Shown piece by piece: positions 1 to 10,774 of a DNA stretch of 64,000 nucleotides. Under the pieces are notes generated by a model. It worked only from the letters and a program-made list of their open reading frames with translations. It had not been told where the DNA came from and made no database searches. Location: NCBI GenBank assembly GCA_000469685.2, contig LS997566.1, positions 15,575,467-15,639,466 of the forward strand, in the 5' to 3' direction. This DNA comes from Haemonchus contortus. Its lineage: Eukaryota; Nematoda; Chromadorea; Rhabditida; Trichostrongylidae. Every line of letters begins with the position of its first letter. The first letter of the stretch is position 1. The position numbers and the translations under genes were made by a program.

Positions 1-2120
1 GCGCTAGACTTCCTTCTCGTGGAGAGGCAAAACTCACAAGTGGACGAGAAACATCCCGTAGTCCCTGTCGTCGTCGTCGCAGTAAAGCAACATCAGCAAC
101 GTCGTGCAGCTACGCCGTCTTCTTGTTAGTCGCACGAGAGCGATATCCACGATTGGTCGTAGCCGTCGTCACCTCGTCGAGCCTCACTTGTACACAGTCA
201 ATGATATATCTCATTCTCGTTAAATATAATTTGTGTGTATATTCGTAGTTAAGAAGTTGCATTCTCCACACGCACCTACCGGCCCCACAGTCAATAGCGT
301 CAATGACCCGTATGATCCTTAATAGGTAGTTAGGCCCATAGGAAACGCCATTTAACGACGTGTTGTATTTCTGCGTAGTAGCAGTAGGTAAGACCATGTC
401 ATCCGCCCCTCGCCGCCTGGACTGTTTGTCTTTTGCCGTTCCAGTGTCGTGCCGTTCGGGCGACTTAAAGGACGGCCTGTCCGTGGTGCGCCCGTAGTCC
501 CGCCGGGAAGGCACCGTAAGCAGCAGAGAGTTAGAGTTCGCCTCGTGGCAGCGGACTCTGGCCACTATCGGCGATTGCATCATCATTCGTCGCTGTCGTC
601 AACGCCATAGCTGCCTGCATACAACAGCTCCAGTGCCATTCAAACTCAACAACATCGACGTAGCCCCCGATGAGCTCATACTACCACATCTTTGCCATCT
701 TCGAGTGGTGTCAAGCTGCGTAGTATGAAGCTGGATGGGAACAATCGGAAAGATGGTCCGCAGCAGCCGAGGACCTGGTAGCAGCATAGCCGAAAGGAGG
801 TAGGATGGCTTGGATGGGTCTCCGATGAGGATGAGCTTGGATCGTACCCAAACCGTAGGTTAAGTGTGGGTACATTTGTGTATATTTTCTTGTCTTTTTC
901 TCATAGTATTTTCTTTGTTTAATCGTATTCAATCACTCATTTCATATCACACATAGTTTATCATAAAATGTGTATTTTACGATGTGTGCTGTAGTGCGTA
1001 GAGTGCTGATAACACCTTTCGTATCGCAGTTATTCTTAGCGCTGGGGAGAACGCACTTAGGCCCTTGTTGGACCGTGCGCCCAGCGTCTGAGGGAGCTCG
1101 GCCCTGGGCTAGCAACCCCCGTAAAGTAAGGCAGTGCCATCCCGTAGGAGCTCGCAAGAAAGACTGGGGCAGCCTCAGACCTACCAAGTTCGTGTGGCAA
1201 ATGATTACAAGCATGGCGAGCGGGCAGAAGACCCCGGTCACCTAGCTCACGCCGCCGGGGACGCCCTGCCGTGCAGCCACCGATACGGATCGGCCTCGGC
1301 GGGACGTCACCGACGGTGCGACACCGTCCGGTTACGTCCGGCCGCAGTGCTACGGTGACGTCTGTGACAAAGGGCACGTACTGGGAAGGCTGAGGAATGA
1401 TTCAATTCAACTCCATTTCAGCAGAGAGAAGCTGTTTATGCAATCTGTGTCCACCAAGTTCTCTACCACAGCGAAAGTGGCTACGCACTTCATCCTGCGA
1501 GAAAACATATCTCTATATAAAATGCGGTAGTGTCTGTGTGTCTGTTTGTATGTCCTTTTATGCGTCCTTCTAAAATCACGTAGGCACGATGAAGAAAGTG
1601 AATGTCACGTGAGCGCAGTTAGGAAACATGGAATGGAAAGTCAACGATAATGTTCATAATAGTCCTCTAAGGGGTCTTAGTTAAGCGGTAGTTGGCATGT
1701 GTTGCACGCATTCGTGTGCGTAGCCCAACAAGTAAACAATTATAGCATGCCTGCCACTGGACGCAACCAAGTTGAGGAGCATTCCAGTTCAATCAAAGGA
1801 GCTAGGTTGTGCAATACTAAGCACTATCATAGTCATGGTCCAGATATTTATGTTTAGCTTTTCACGCCAGCCCTAACAGCCACAAGTTAATTCCTACCTT
1901 TTCTCAATCCATGTTTGTCTGACCGTGGCTAGTTGTTGTATAGGCGACATATGCACTTGAACCTCCATCGCGGTTTCGAACCCCGTCAGAAGGGACGTAT
2001 ATGGTACGGCCTCACATTCAAAGCCTACGTACCGTCGCCTACGTCGTCCATGTGCTTCCACTTTTCCCTACGTAGCTTCCGTGAATTTCATGCTTCGAGA
2101 CTCAAACACTAGGCAATTTT
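1..2120. other. No recognisable gene; GC-rich patch and dispersed repeat fragments
   Basis: Open frames exist here, the longest of 158 codons on the minus strand at 110-586, but none shows a domain I recognise or clear splice signals. A GC-rich patch lies at about 1060-1370. A fragment at about 1686-1732 matches, in reverse, sequence at 9580-9640 and 51163-51218, so it belongs to a dispersed repeat. I can support no host gene. Confidence 0.5.
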
Positions 2121-2640
2121 AAGGCACGGTTCACGATAAAAAAAGAATACTGAGTTCTTCCTTCAGGAATACTCAGCGCCCCCTATGGGTGGTGAAAGGG
2201 GCCCGCTCGCTTTCACAATCTCGGCGCTTAGTGCATAGTGGAAGCCCTGTTGATGCTGTAATTATCTTTAACGCCCCTCAATCGATGTCAAGTTGAACCA
2301 GTGTCGAGACAATGCAGATTGCAACTATTCGTCCTAGGACCCACACACAATCAGCTGATCGCCGAGTGATGAAGGATGGTTTTCTCCCATTCTTTTTTCC
2401 TCTATTATACTTTTTGCTGCCGCGATCCCTTATTTATTTCCTACTCCTAGAGGCTGAAAAAGGTGTGCTACTTTTGCTGTTAATGGGGTTTTTTGTTTAC
2501 TTTGTCTATTTTCTTCTATTTACTTTTTGCTTGTAATTGAAAGAAGTTTCGTTACCATAGCCTGTTATTCGCACCAGGACCCACACGCACGCAGTGAGAC
2601 ACTTGTATAGCTCGTCCGAACGCCCCTTCTCTTCTTCACT

Positions 2641-2985
2641 TTGTGTGAGCTAGGGTTATGACGGTGATCAATAGGTGATGTTTCTCATACAGTAAGCTTA
2701 ACGCGACGCCGATGATGAGAAGTGATTACAGGAGGCAGCGACGCGGCGGAGATACAAAAGGCAATGGAGGAGGCAGTGGAGGCAACGAGATCCGCAACGA
2801 CCGGCCGGGCTTCCCGATGGAGCTGGAGACGACGACCTCGACTCCCTCGCCTCGGGTCCGAAGAGGCTCGGCACCTCATTTATCCGACACCTGTTATTAT
2901 TCTGTTATTGCTTGTTCGATAAATGATATTCGTATCACTGCGACTACCGCATATCTGAGGTGGGCAAGAGCCCAACCTATTACTG
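2641..2985 (+). repeat. Direct repeat copy A flanking the helicase
   Basis: This ~345-bp block, from TGTGTGAGCTAGGG to GCCCAACCTATTACT, recurs in the same orientation at 6444-6789 with scattered substitutions, by eye roughly 90-93% identity. The two copies bracket the helicase remnant. They could be LTR-like termini, an internal duplication, or two insertions of one repeat. I recognise no protein in them, although several frames are open. Confidence 0.8.
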
Positions 2986-4242
2986 GTAGCAGCGAGTGCG
3001 ATTGCACTCAGTGGGTCATGTCAGTCTTCCGCTTTCGCACATTTCATAATGAGTTTTCTTTTTTCTTTTCTTTCTTCCTCGCCTGGACGATCCGATGGCC
3101 ACGGATAGTCCTTTTATGGCCAGGCATCTTTCCTTTATCGCCGGCATGCATTCCTTCTCTCCTCTTCTTCCTTTCCTTAGGCACTTTTCGTCTCCTTGCT
3201 GCTTTTCCTGCACATGGCACATATGGCTGTATCTTCGGTGACGACCTTATGGTCAGCCATTCCAGAATTGGGATTGATAGTGGTTTTCATTTTCTCAGTA
3301 CTCGTCTAGTTCATAATAAGGGTCCGGACAACTTTGAGGTTTACCTCGTCATTTTAATGTTTCGCGTTATCAGCAGAACTGTTGCAAAGTAAGACTAAGC
3401 GATAGACCGCTTTTGTATGATTGAGTATGCGCGCAAGGACAATGTCCTCATAGCTTCAAGCAAGTAGTCGTGGGTTTCAGTAAATTTTTATTTTTACGCA
3501 GTTTGTTTAACATATGAGTCAGTTCTTATAGCAGCGAGATCGCTGTTAAGTGTTTTTTCTATTCAATACTTTTTCCTTTTACTCTTTTCTTAGTTATTAC
3601 CGTTATTATCAAATTCCTTATTTCTTGCTATCCTTCTTTTGTCGATTTAACTACAATTTGAAGTTTCCTTTTTCGATTATTTGCTCTTCCAAACGGTTCG
3701 ATCTCTCTCCGCCAGGCGGCTTCACTCATATCTCACGAAGCATCTCCGCGCATGCTCCTCACCACTCTCTTGAATCTGTACACTCTAACAGCTCATGTAG
3801 CCCTTCGATGACGTTCTCATGCTATCGTCAGCTTCTTGATCATGCCATCGAACAGTCATCTCAAACGTCAGGGGTTCGTGAGGGACCGGCGGAAGCACCG
3901 ACGCGAATAAAACAAAGTCTTTTTTTATTTCTGGAGACTACACGATTGCCTTATCACCAAAATCAAGTCTTCAATTTCAGTAGCATAGACCTCTTCTCAC
4001 TCTTGTGATTTTTCCTTTATTTCTTACGATAAGACCTTTTTTCCTTTCTTTCGATCGGTTGACCGAACAGTTGGCAGATGCGAATCGCGCAGGGAGTTTT
4101 AATTTCCTCGCGGTCTTCTAGGGATTTCTCCTCTGTTCCACACCCACGCCATCGCACGGTTGGAATTTCTCGCCGGTGAACAACATTTCTTCCCACAACA
4201 AACGCTGTCCGCTACCTCATTCCATCACATCCCGAGGAGGCC
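2986..4242. other. T-rich stretch between direct repeat and helicase, no gene recognised
   Basis: Long pyrimidine-rich runs on the plus strand produce hydrophobic open frames (for example through 2712-3392 and 3550-4008), which look compositional rather than coding. No known domain is visible. It could hold the decayed 5' part of the element's gene. Confidence 0.4.
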
Positions 4243-6343
4243 ATGTTACCTCTACCGAGTTTATCGCCCAACGCAAGCCTAACTGGACTGGATAGCAGAC
4301 CGCTTAGACGATTTTCGAAGCTACAGAAGCGACCCAATCACAGCTCGTCTACGTATGGGTACACTTTTCGCAGCAGCAAGCGCCGCCCTAGCGGCTCAGG
4401 CAGTCCTTATGGACGACAGACAGACACACGAGGTCGTAGCATTTGTTCCGAGCATGACAGCCCTCCCACTTCGGCTCCAGATCGAACTGCACAACATGAC
4501 GTCCGAATCCGGCTGGTCACGACGACGTCCAGTCGACGTATGGATTACCAACTCATCCATGGTGGCACGGACCACAATCGCTCGGACTTCACTCAATTTC
4601 ACCGGCCAGGTACTCAAAGTTGAACTTCACTCCGAACCAAGGACTCACCGCGCTGTCTACCGCGCAATCGAACGTTACGGATCAGTCGACCGCAACACCC
4701 AATGCGTGAGCGCCCGTTTGTGTCCAACAACTTCCGGAACAGAACCGTTGTTTGAGGTCTTCGCAATTCAGAATCTGTTTGGAAACATTCCTATAAACGC
4801 ACCATCGATGGCCAACGAGATACTTAACATGGTTTATGGCAGCACTCGACGTCGATCTATGGAAGCCACAGCACCATCACGTCCCCCATCCGTCACGACA
4901 ATCGTTATCGTTCTTCTACACTTCATTTTCGGGACGACCAGGCCCGCGCGGTACAACTTGGATGTGAACATCGTCCGATCCTAGCAATACAGGCTTAGGG
5001 CACGGGAAAGACTGTCGTAGGAGCAGTAATAGCTGCTCGCGTAGCAACACCTGGAATATTGGTCATCGCAACCGCCTCCATGAATATGGCGATGGCCCAG
5101 TTTGCTGACACACTTCTTCAGCTAATCGACTACCAACACTTGCCTGTCGTTCGATTCGTCGCGGACACCGTCCTACGAGAAGGAGCACCAGTCACAACAA
5201 TCGACCTTCATAACATCCTCCAAGGTCTCCTGACCAATTTTCCCGACGCATTCGGTCCGAGAGACGAGGAACGTCTCAGAGCATATGCCCACGGACGACG
5301 ACTTATTAAAAGACTACTTTTCATTGGTGCCCACACAGTTAATCTCACCGATGAGGAAAGCGAAGAGTTCAGGATCGCTGAGGACGAGAACTCTGAAGCC
5401 ACAGAATACGCAGCGGGACTCATTGTGCGGGTGCGATTCCCCGCCATACTTTGTATCACAACGTCGTCGCTTCTCAAATCGACGCGTCCAGGCGACCTGT
5501 TCCACGAGTTGCTCGCCAGCTGCAAGATCATCATAGGGGACGAGGCTTCGCAGATCCCGGAGCCGGCCTTCGCCGCCATGATCTCACGATTCCCAGCTGC
5601 TCGGCATATCTACATAGGTGACGCACACCAATTGGCGCCTCACCTTCGCTGCCCCGCATCGTCACTGCCGGCACGGTTGGAGCAAGGGGTGTCATGGATA
5701 TTCTACTGGATAGGGACGTTCCACTCGCTCCACTAGTGACCATGTTTAGAGCCCACCCCTCTCTTAACTCTCTCCCAAATCGTCTCGTCTTTAATGGGAC
5801 GCTCGTCAGCGGAACACGGGCCTCGGACCGCGCATTCCTGGTGAGGCGTATTACACTTCCCAACCCGCGCATTCCCTCCGTGCTGGTCAACGTCAGCGGT
5901 TCGTCTCGACTCTCAGCGTCTCAAACTCACTCCAACTAGGAGGAGGCTCGATGCTGCGTAGATCTTGTTTGTGCGTTATTGGCGAAGGGCATTGCTTCAT
6001 CAGGTCTAGCCATCATCACCTACTACAAGAACCAGCATCGCCTCCTACAATCAGAGGCCCCTTCGACTAGGCGTCGCCTTGCACACAGTCGACACGGTAC
6101 AAGGCCGGAAAAGGATATTGTTATCATCCTCACGACACGTTCCGATGTAGACACCTCGACAGGAGAATTTTAAATGATAGGAGACGCCTCAACGTCGCAA
6201 TCACGCGCTGCCGTCATCGTGAGTTCGTCCTGAACAACTTGCGCGCTCTTCAGACGTTATCGAACTGGAACCGCGTCATACAATGGGCTCGCGAGAACGA
6301 CGTCATCGTCAACGACTCGACACTTCCGGACCTCTTCGCATAA
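4243..6343 (+). pseudogene. SF1 (UPF1/DNA2-like, AAA_11/AAA_12) helicase, broken
   Basis: Fragments in shifting frames cover most of an SF1 RNA/DNA helicase. A Q-motif-like FRDDQARAVQLG (about 4927) leads into the Walker A GTGKT near 5000, with an in-frame TAG just before it. Motif II reads IIGDEASQ (about 5534) and motif III GDAHQLAPH (about 5620). A frame change near 5690 continues into APLVTMFRAHPSLN. A stop at 5938 and a further break near 6100 precede EKDIVIILTTR (motif V region). After a TAA near 6173 the frame resumes as RRLNVAITRCRH (motif VI), and a stop falls at 6341-6343. Known family members unwind nucleic acid using ATP. At least four stops or frameshifts mean this copy is very unlikely to make a working protein. 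Its position inside a TIR-bounded unit with direct repeats suggests a repeat-borne helicase rather than a host UPF1 gene; that is inference. Confidence 0.8.
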
Positions 6344-6443
6344 TTGCAACATCATCTATCACACATAAACAGTGAGTTTTTAATCCCTCCATTATCATAT
6401 TTTACTCAAGTCAGAGGACGGACTTGTTATAGGGGAAGGGGAG

Positions 6444-6789
6444 GTGTGTGAGCTGGGGTTATGACGATGATCAATAGGTGATGCTTCTCATACAGTAAGC
6501 TCAACGCGACACCGATGATGAGGACTGATTACAGGAGACAGCGACGCGGCGGAGATACAAAAGGCATTGGAGGAGGCAGTGGAGGCAACGGGATCCGCAA
6601 TGACCGGCTGGACTCCCCGGCGGAGCTGAAGACGACGACCTCGACTCCCTCGCCTCGGGTCCGAAGAGGCTCGGCACCTCATTTATCCGACACCTGTTGT
6701 TATTCTGTAATTGCTTGTTCGATAAATGGTATTCATATCATTGTGACTACCGTACATCTGAGGTGGGCGAGAGCCCAACCTATTACTAC
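6444..6789 (+). repeat. Direct repeat copy B flanking the helicase
   Basis: Second copy of the block at 2641-2985, same orientation, starting about 100 bp after the helicase stop. Similarity ends abruptly after GCCCAACCTATTACT, where the two flanks diverge completely. Confidence 0.8.
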
Positions 6790-6988
6790 TTTTCTTGTTT
6801 CATTTTTTCTCACTCTCGTCCAACCCCCTTTTTAACGGTTTTTCGAAGCCCTTTTTCACTTTGGGAATACCGATTCATGCAGTTTCTTCACCTTCATCGC
6901 ACTATTTTCGATCTTCTCTTCCATTTTCCATCATAATCTGGATTACCCAAAATTATCGTGAACTGTGCCTTTGAGCAATCAGTAACAC

Positions 6989-7506
6989 TTACCAGGGAGG
7001 GGTAGTCTACTTACCGTGGGACTTTGAATGAAGACCCAGATAAATCGATAGAGTTTTGAATGCTGCTTACGAAAATGGAAATTAAAACTGCAAAATGATC
7101 CTCCTTGAAAAGTTATGGGGGCCCGAATTTCGCTCGACAGTAATATCAATTGGAAAGCGAACTCGTCGCTTCCATATCTACCGCCCACGTGATCTAGTGG
7201 TAGTGGTCTCGCTTCGTGGGCGTAAAATTAGGGATCCCTCCCTGTCATTATCCGCACTTTTGCAAAGTGTTTTTTTCATTTTATCAAAGGCTCTCTGAAC
7301 GTTTTCTGATATTTCTTTAGACAATTGATACTACTGATATTGATACGGGCCCCCATAACTTTTTAGTGTCATGTCAAACGTTCAAACGTCAAAGTGTCAT
7401 TTTGCAGTTTTAGTTTCCATTTTCGTAAACAACATTCAAAACTCTATCGATTTATCTGGGTCTCCATTTAAAGTCCCACGGTAAGTAGACTACCCCTCCC
7501 TGGTTA
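6989..7506. mobile_element. PIF/Harbinger-like MITE with TTA target duplication
   Basis: The unit starts CCAGGGAGGGGTAGTCTACT at 6992 and ends with its complement at 7503. The inverted arms run about 6992-7127 and 7347-7503 and stay highly similar over more than 120 bp, with an insertion in the right arm. TTA flanks both sides (6989-6991 and 7504-7506), the target duplication expected of PIF/Harbinger elements. It encodes no transposase, so it is non-autonomous. The central loop (7180-7250) contains a tRNA-like TGATCTAGTGGTAGTGG within an 8-bp stem CGCCCACG/CGTGGGCG. Confidence 0.75.
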
Positions 7507-7599
7507 GACATATTGCAATGGTCTGGCGATACACTTCCAACAAAACTGTAGCTTCATTTTTAAATACCTCCCTCTTCCCTCTCCCCTCCCTTTTGAAAG

Positions 7600-8580
7600 C
7601 GCTCAGCTTCGCCTGACGTCATGCATTATCGGGTCGAAGCCTTAACAACTATGCAAATCTCCGAAATGACAGGGGTTTCACTTAGATGCGTGCAAACGAT
7701 TTGGATGAAGTTCGAAGACACAGGGTCAGCCGGGGTCAGAAGTCACCCGAGTCAGCCAAAAGTTAAATTCAAAGTGAGGAGCAGCACGAACGCTCAGTCT
7801 CCGATAGAAACATTGCGCAGCGTTAAAGGAATAGTCGGTATTCTTCCCAGCTCTCGACGCCCAAGAGACCAACCCGTTTTTAAACACTGCTCTATGCTGT
7901 TTGAGAAAGGCCAGTCTTTTTGAACGCGGCTCAGTAAAAAAACCGCTGACTTCTGCTAAGCATCGCAAAACACTTCTCGATTGGGCTCATGGTCACAGAA
8001 ACTGGATTGTTCCGAAGTGGCGTGAGGTCATCTAGAGTGACGAGTGAAAGTCTTTGCAGTTTGGGATTAATTAAACCAAGTATGTAGGAAGTACAATCAA
8101 CACAATAAATCATAGAAGCTACCAGCTGCTGACCGCGAAGGGTGGCCGGGTAAGGTGACGGCTCACGACGGCTTCTATTGCGGAGGAGTCGCTTCCCTCC
8201 AAGATATCGAGGGTAATTGAATCCCAAAATGTGCCTCATCAACATGGAGGTTGTTATCTGGCTGCTTGTTTGCAGTACTGGACCCAGTTCTTAAATTCTC
8301 AGCAGAACAACGAACGGAACACGAAACAAACCTGCTCACCAACTGGTCCCTTTACTCTGCTGCAGTGACCGTCGCAGTCCCCCCATCTGAATCCCATCGA
8401 TCATTTGCCAGATAGATTTGAGCGTCAAGTTTAAAGTCTCAGGGTCGCAGTGAGCACTAAAGGCTCTTCTAAAGACCTCATGGGAGGACATTCTTCAGGA
8501 GAAGATCGACAAGCTCATCATGTCCATGCGGATTACAGAGACTACAGCGGACACTGACGCTAAAGATTGAACGAAAAGTA
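7600..8580 (+). pseudogene. Tc1-family transposase remnant
   Basis: Pieces in changing frames match a Tc1-type DDE transposase. An HTH-like segment starts at 7621 (MQISEMTGVSLRCVQTI). Then KPLTSAKHRKTLLDWAHGH followed by NWIVPKWREVI, a stop and SDE (about 7936-8045) matches the region leading to the usual WSDES catalytic Asp. HLNPIDHLPDRFERQV (about 8385) matches the SPDLNPIEHLW region holding the third catalytic residue. SWEDILQEKIDKLIMSM (about 8482) matches the C-terminus. Stops and frameshifts are frequent, so it is inactive. I did not find matching terminal inverted repeats. Confidence 0.75.
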
Positions 8581-8599
8581 CTGATGTCATACTTGTTAT

Positions 8600-9960
8600 A
8601 TTTGTTCTTATACAGAAATTACTGTTGAGAAACTGAAAATCATGACAAAATGAAGTTATAAGATATGATGACCCATGACCTTTTCAGAAGTGAAGTCTTT
8701 CGGAATTTCTCTCAATTCACTCAGACGACTGAAAACTTGCACCCGACATTCAGGGATAGGTAGTTACACTTGGAAAATCAGAAAAAAAGTTTGTGTTTTG
8801 AGGAGTTTAAGTTTGAAAAGTGAAAACTCATACTTTACTGGACTGCAGTGTATGTTCAGACAGACGTAGCGTGTACATGGGTCTGATCAATGTTGACGGA
8901 CTCGATCTTCCAAGCCTTGTACTATAATTTCGGGCATGGGAGGGTTTGAACTATACATTTCATTACATATTTCATGTCGAAAAGACATACGTGAATGATG
9001 ATCAACTTTCCTAAACGTAAACATAACTTTCAAAAACAATTTGTTATGAACTACAAATGCAATTCAAATTGGCTCTGGAAGAAGTGATAAAGTGGGAAGC
9101 CTTGAGTATTTCGGTCAATTACATCTAGGTCTTAATAGATGTCCGAGGAAAGACGTGAGAGTTCTCAAACTCTTGCAAATGCTACAACGAAAACCCAAGT
9201 CAATGGAAAGTATGAACTTGATAAGAATAGACGATTTAAATATTCAAATGGCTGTCCTTACCTTCCTTTCGCCAATTATGCTGCTATGAGGCACAAAACT
9301 CGGAAGCACTAAATGAATTCCTGCCAAGCTGTGAGAAAGAATGAGAAAACTCAAAAAAAGATACAGTACAACAGTACAATACAATATGTGGAAAGTTGGA
9401 TTCAAAGAGCAAAGAAGGAGTGAACAGAGATGAATCCAATAGGAGGGCCATTGATGTGAAACATGAGATGATAAATTCGATCACTTTGTTTATATTCACC
9501 ATCGATGAATAGTATTGAGGAACTCGTTGCTGAATTGATGCTCATGAAATGGCTAAGGGCTCCTCATTTATATGTGTACCAGTTGGGCTACGCACGCCAA
9601 TGCGTGCAACATATGCCCACGCTAACGCCTACGACTAAAGTGTCAATCGGTTGCTCTTCATTTTGAAAATCCTCCTTCCTGTTAGAAATTTGCTATGCAT
9701 AAATAACTCTTCGGATTCTCATTCTCCTTGAAAGCTTTACGCCCTCAGCATTAGCTCCGAATTGGGAGCGATTTTTTCTGTAAACTATTTTCGCTGTGTC
9801 CGGTAAGAACATCGCATAATACCACAGAAGCGATTATTCAATCGGCGTATAATATCACGAAGGAGAAAAAAAGGGGACAGCTCGGCTAAGGAAACGTACC
9901 TCCGTGAAATTTTCGTGCAATTGGAATACTTTGAACGCTCTAGGGCCGAATTGACAATTT
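8600..9960. other. No gene recognised
   Basis: Only short open frames without recognisable domains. Position 9580-9640 carries a copy of a dispersed repeat beginning GTTGGGCTACGCACGC, also present near 1.7 kb and 51.2 kb. Confidence 0.45.
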
Positions 9961-9972
9961 TATCGGGTATTA

Positions 9973-10497
9973 CGCCCATTGTGAGCGGAGTCTGGTCCTG
10001 CCATCCACTATTAGTGTTCCTATCCTGCCGCCCGTACTCCTACCAAATTTGAACGTTCTAGGATCACGGGGACAGGAGTTGTGAATTTTTGCACAAACCC
10101 CGCCCATTGTGGGAGGAGTCTGTTCTTGCATCAATAGTGAGTGTTCTTATCCTGTTCCCACAACTCCTACCAAATTCGAACACTCTAGGATCACGGGGAC
10201 AGGAGTTGTGAATTTTTGCACAAACCCCGCCCATTGTGGGCGGAGTCAGGTCCTGCCATCCACCATTAGTGTTCCTATTCTGCCGCCCGTATTCCTACCG
10301 AGTTTGAGTGCTCTAGGATCACGGGGACATGAGTTATGAATTCTTGCTCGAACATTTATTTCTCACAAACCCTGCCCCCTTTGGGCGGAGTCCGGCCCTG
10401 CCACCCACTAAAAGTGTTCCCATCCTGCCGCCTGTACTCCTACCAAGTTTTAACGCTTTCGGTCCACGGGGACAGGAGTTATGAATTTCCGGTCAGA
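9973..10497. repeat. Minisatellite, about 4 copies of a ~128-bp unit
   Basis: Units begin near 9973, 10101, 10229 and 10372, spaced 128, 128 and 143 bp. Each opens with a palindromic core like CGCCCATTGTGGGCGGAGTC and ends with a segment like GGATCACGGGGACAGGAGTT. Copies differ by substitutions and one insertion. Two more diverged units lie at 15385-15620. Confidence 0.9.
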
Positions 10498-10552
10498 CAC
10501 ACACACATACACACACACACACACACACACAAACACACCAACAGACACACTT
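10495..10552. repeat. (AC)n microsatellite
   Basis: A CA-rich tract with a few interruptions directly follows the last minisatellite unit. Confidence 0.9.
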
Positions 10553-10559
10553 AGCCGAT

Positions 10560-10770
10560 TATATAAGTAGGATGTGGCCAACACATATGATGCGGTGGTG
10601 AGCCGATGTACAAGTCAGTGCTTCTACCCTCCCACACCAGCCTGGTACCTATTCACAAACTCCGGATGAAGGGCTTGGTTAGCCTAGGCGGATATCGATC
10701 CGGAATTGGAACCCGTGACCATGCGTGCGTGATAGTGCGCCACTTGCCACTACAGCACCTCATCCCAAAA
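10560..10770 (-). mobile_element. tRNA-derived SINE, copy 1
   Basis: Read on the minus strand, it begins with a box A-like GTGCTGTAGTGGCAAGTGGC, then GGTCACGGGTTCCAATTCC resembling box B. The body contains AGGTACCAGGCTGG and AAGCACTGACTTGTACA. The same order of parts occurs on the plus strand at 12165-12400. A tRNA-like head with a shared unrelated body fits a SINE rather than a functional tRNA; I cannot fold a full cloverleaf. Confidence 0.6.
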
Positions 10771-10774
10771 TAGA

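Larger units (their letters stand above)
2121..6972. mobile_element. 4.85-kb TIR-bounded unit carrying a helicase pseudogene
   Basis: The left end reads AAGGCACGGTTCACGATA (from 2121) and the right end, in reverse complement, reads AAAGGCACAGTTCACGATAA (from 6972), an inverted pair with one mismatch over 18 bases. The same ends bound ~500-600-bp units at 16601-17103, 31834-32331 and 34079-34676, so they are the termini of a repeat family. Inside the right end, sequence such as GGGGTTGGACGAG also resembles the subterminal part of the 34-kb copy. The interior holds two direct repeats and a broken SF1 helicase. I see no clear target-site duplication. Whether the helicase is the family's own gene or a nested insertion is not resolved. 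Confidence 0.55.

Noticed and set aside
110..586. 158-codon minus-strand frame as a gene
   Set aside because: No recognisable domain, signal peptide or splice context, and its composition follows a GTC-rich local sequence.
2712..3392. 226-codon plus-strand frame spanning direct repeat A
   Set aside because: It runs from the repeat into a T-rich tract, its second half is compositional, and the frame is not kept beyond the matching repeat copy B.
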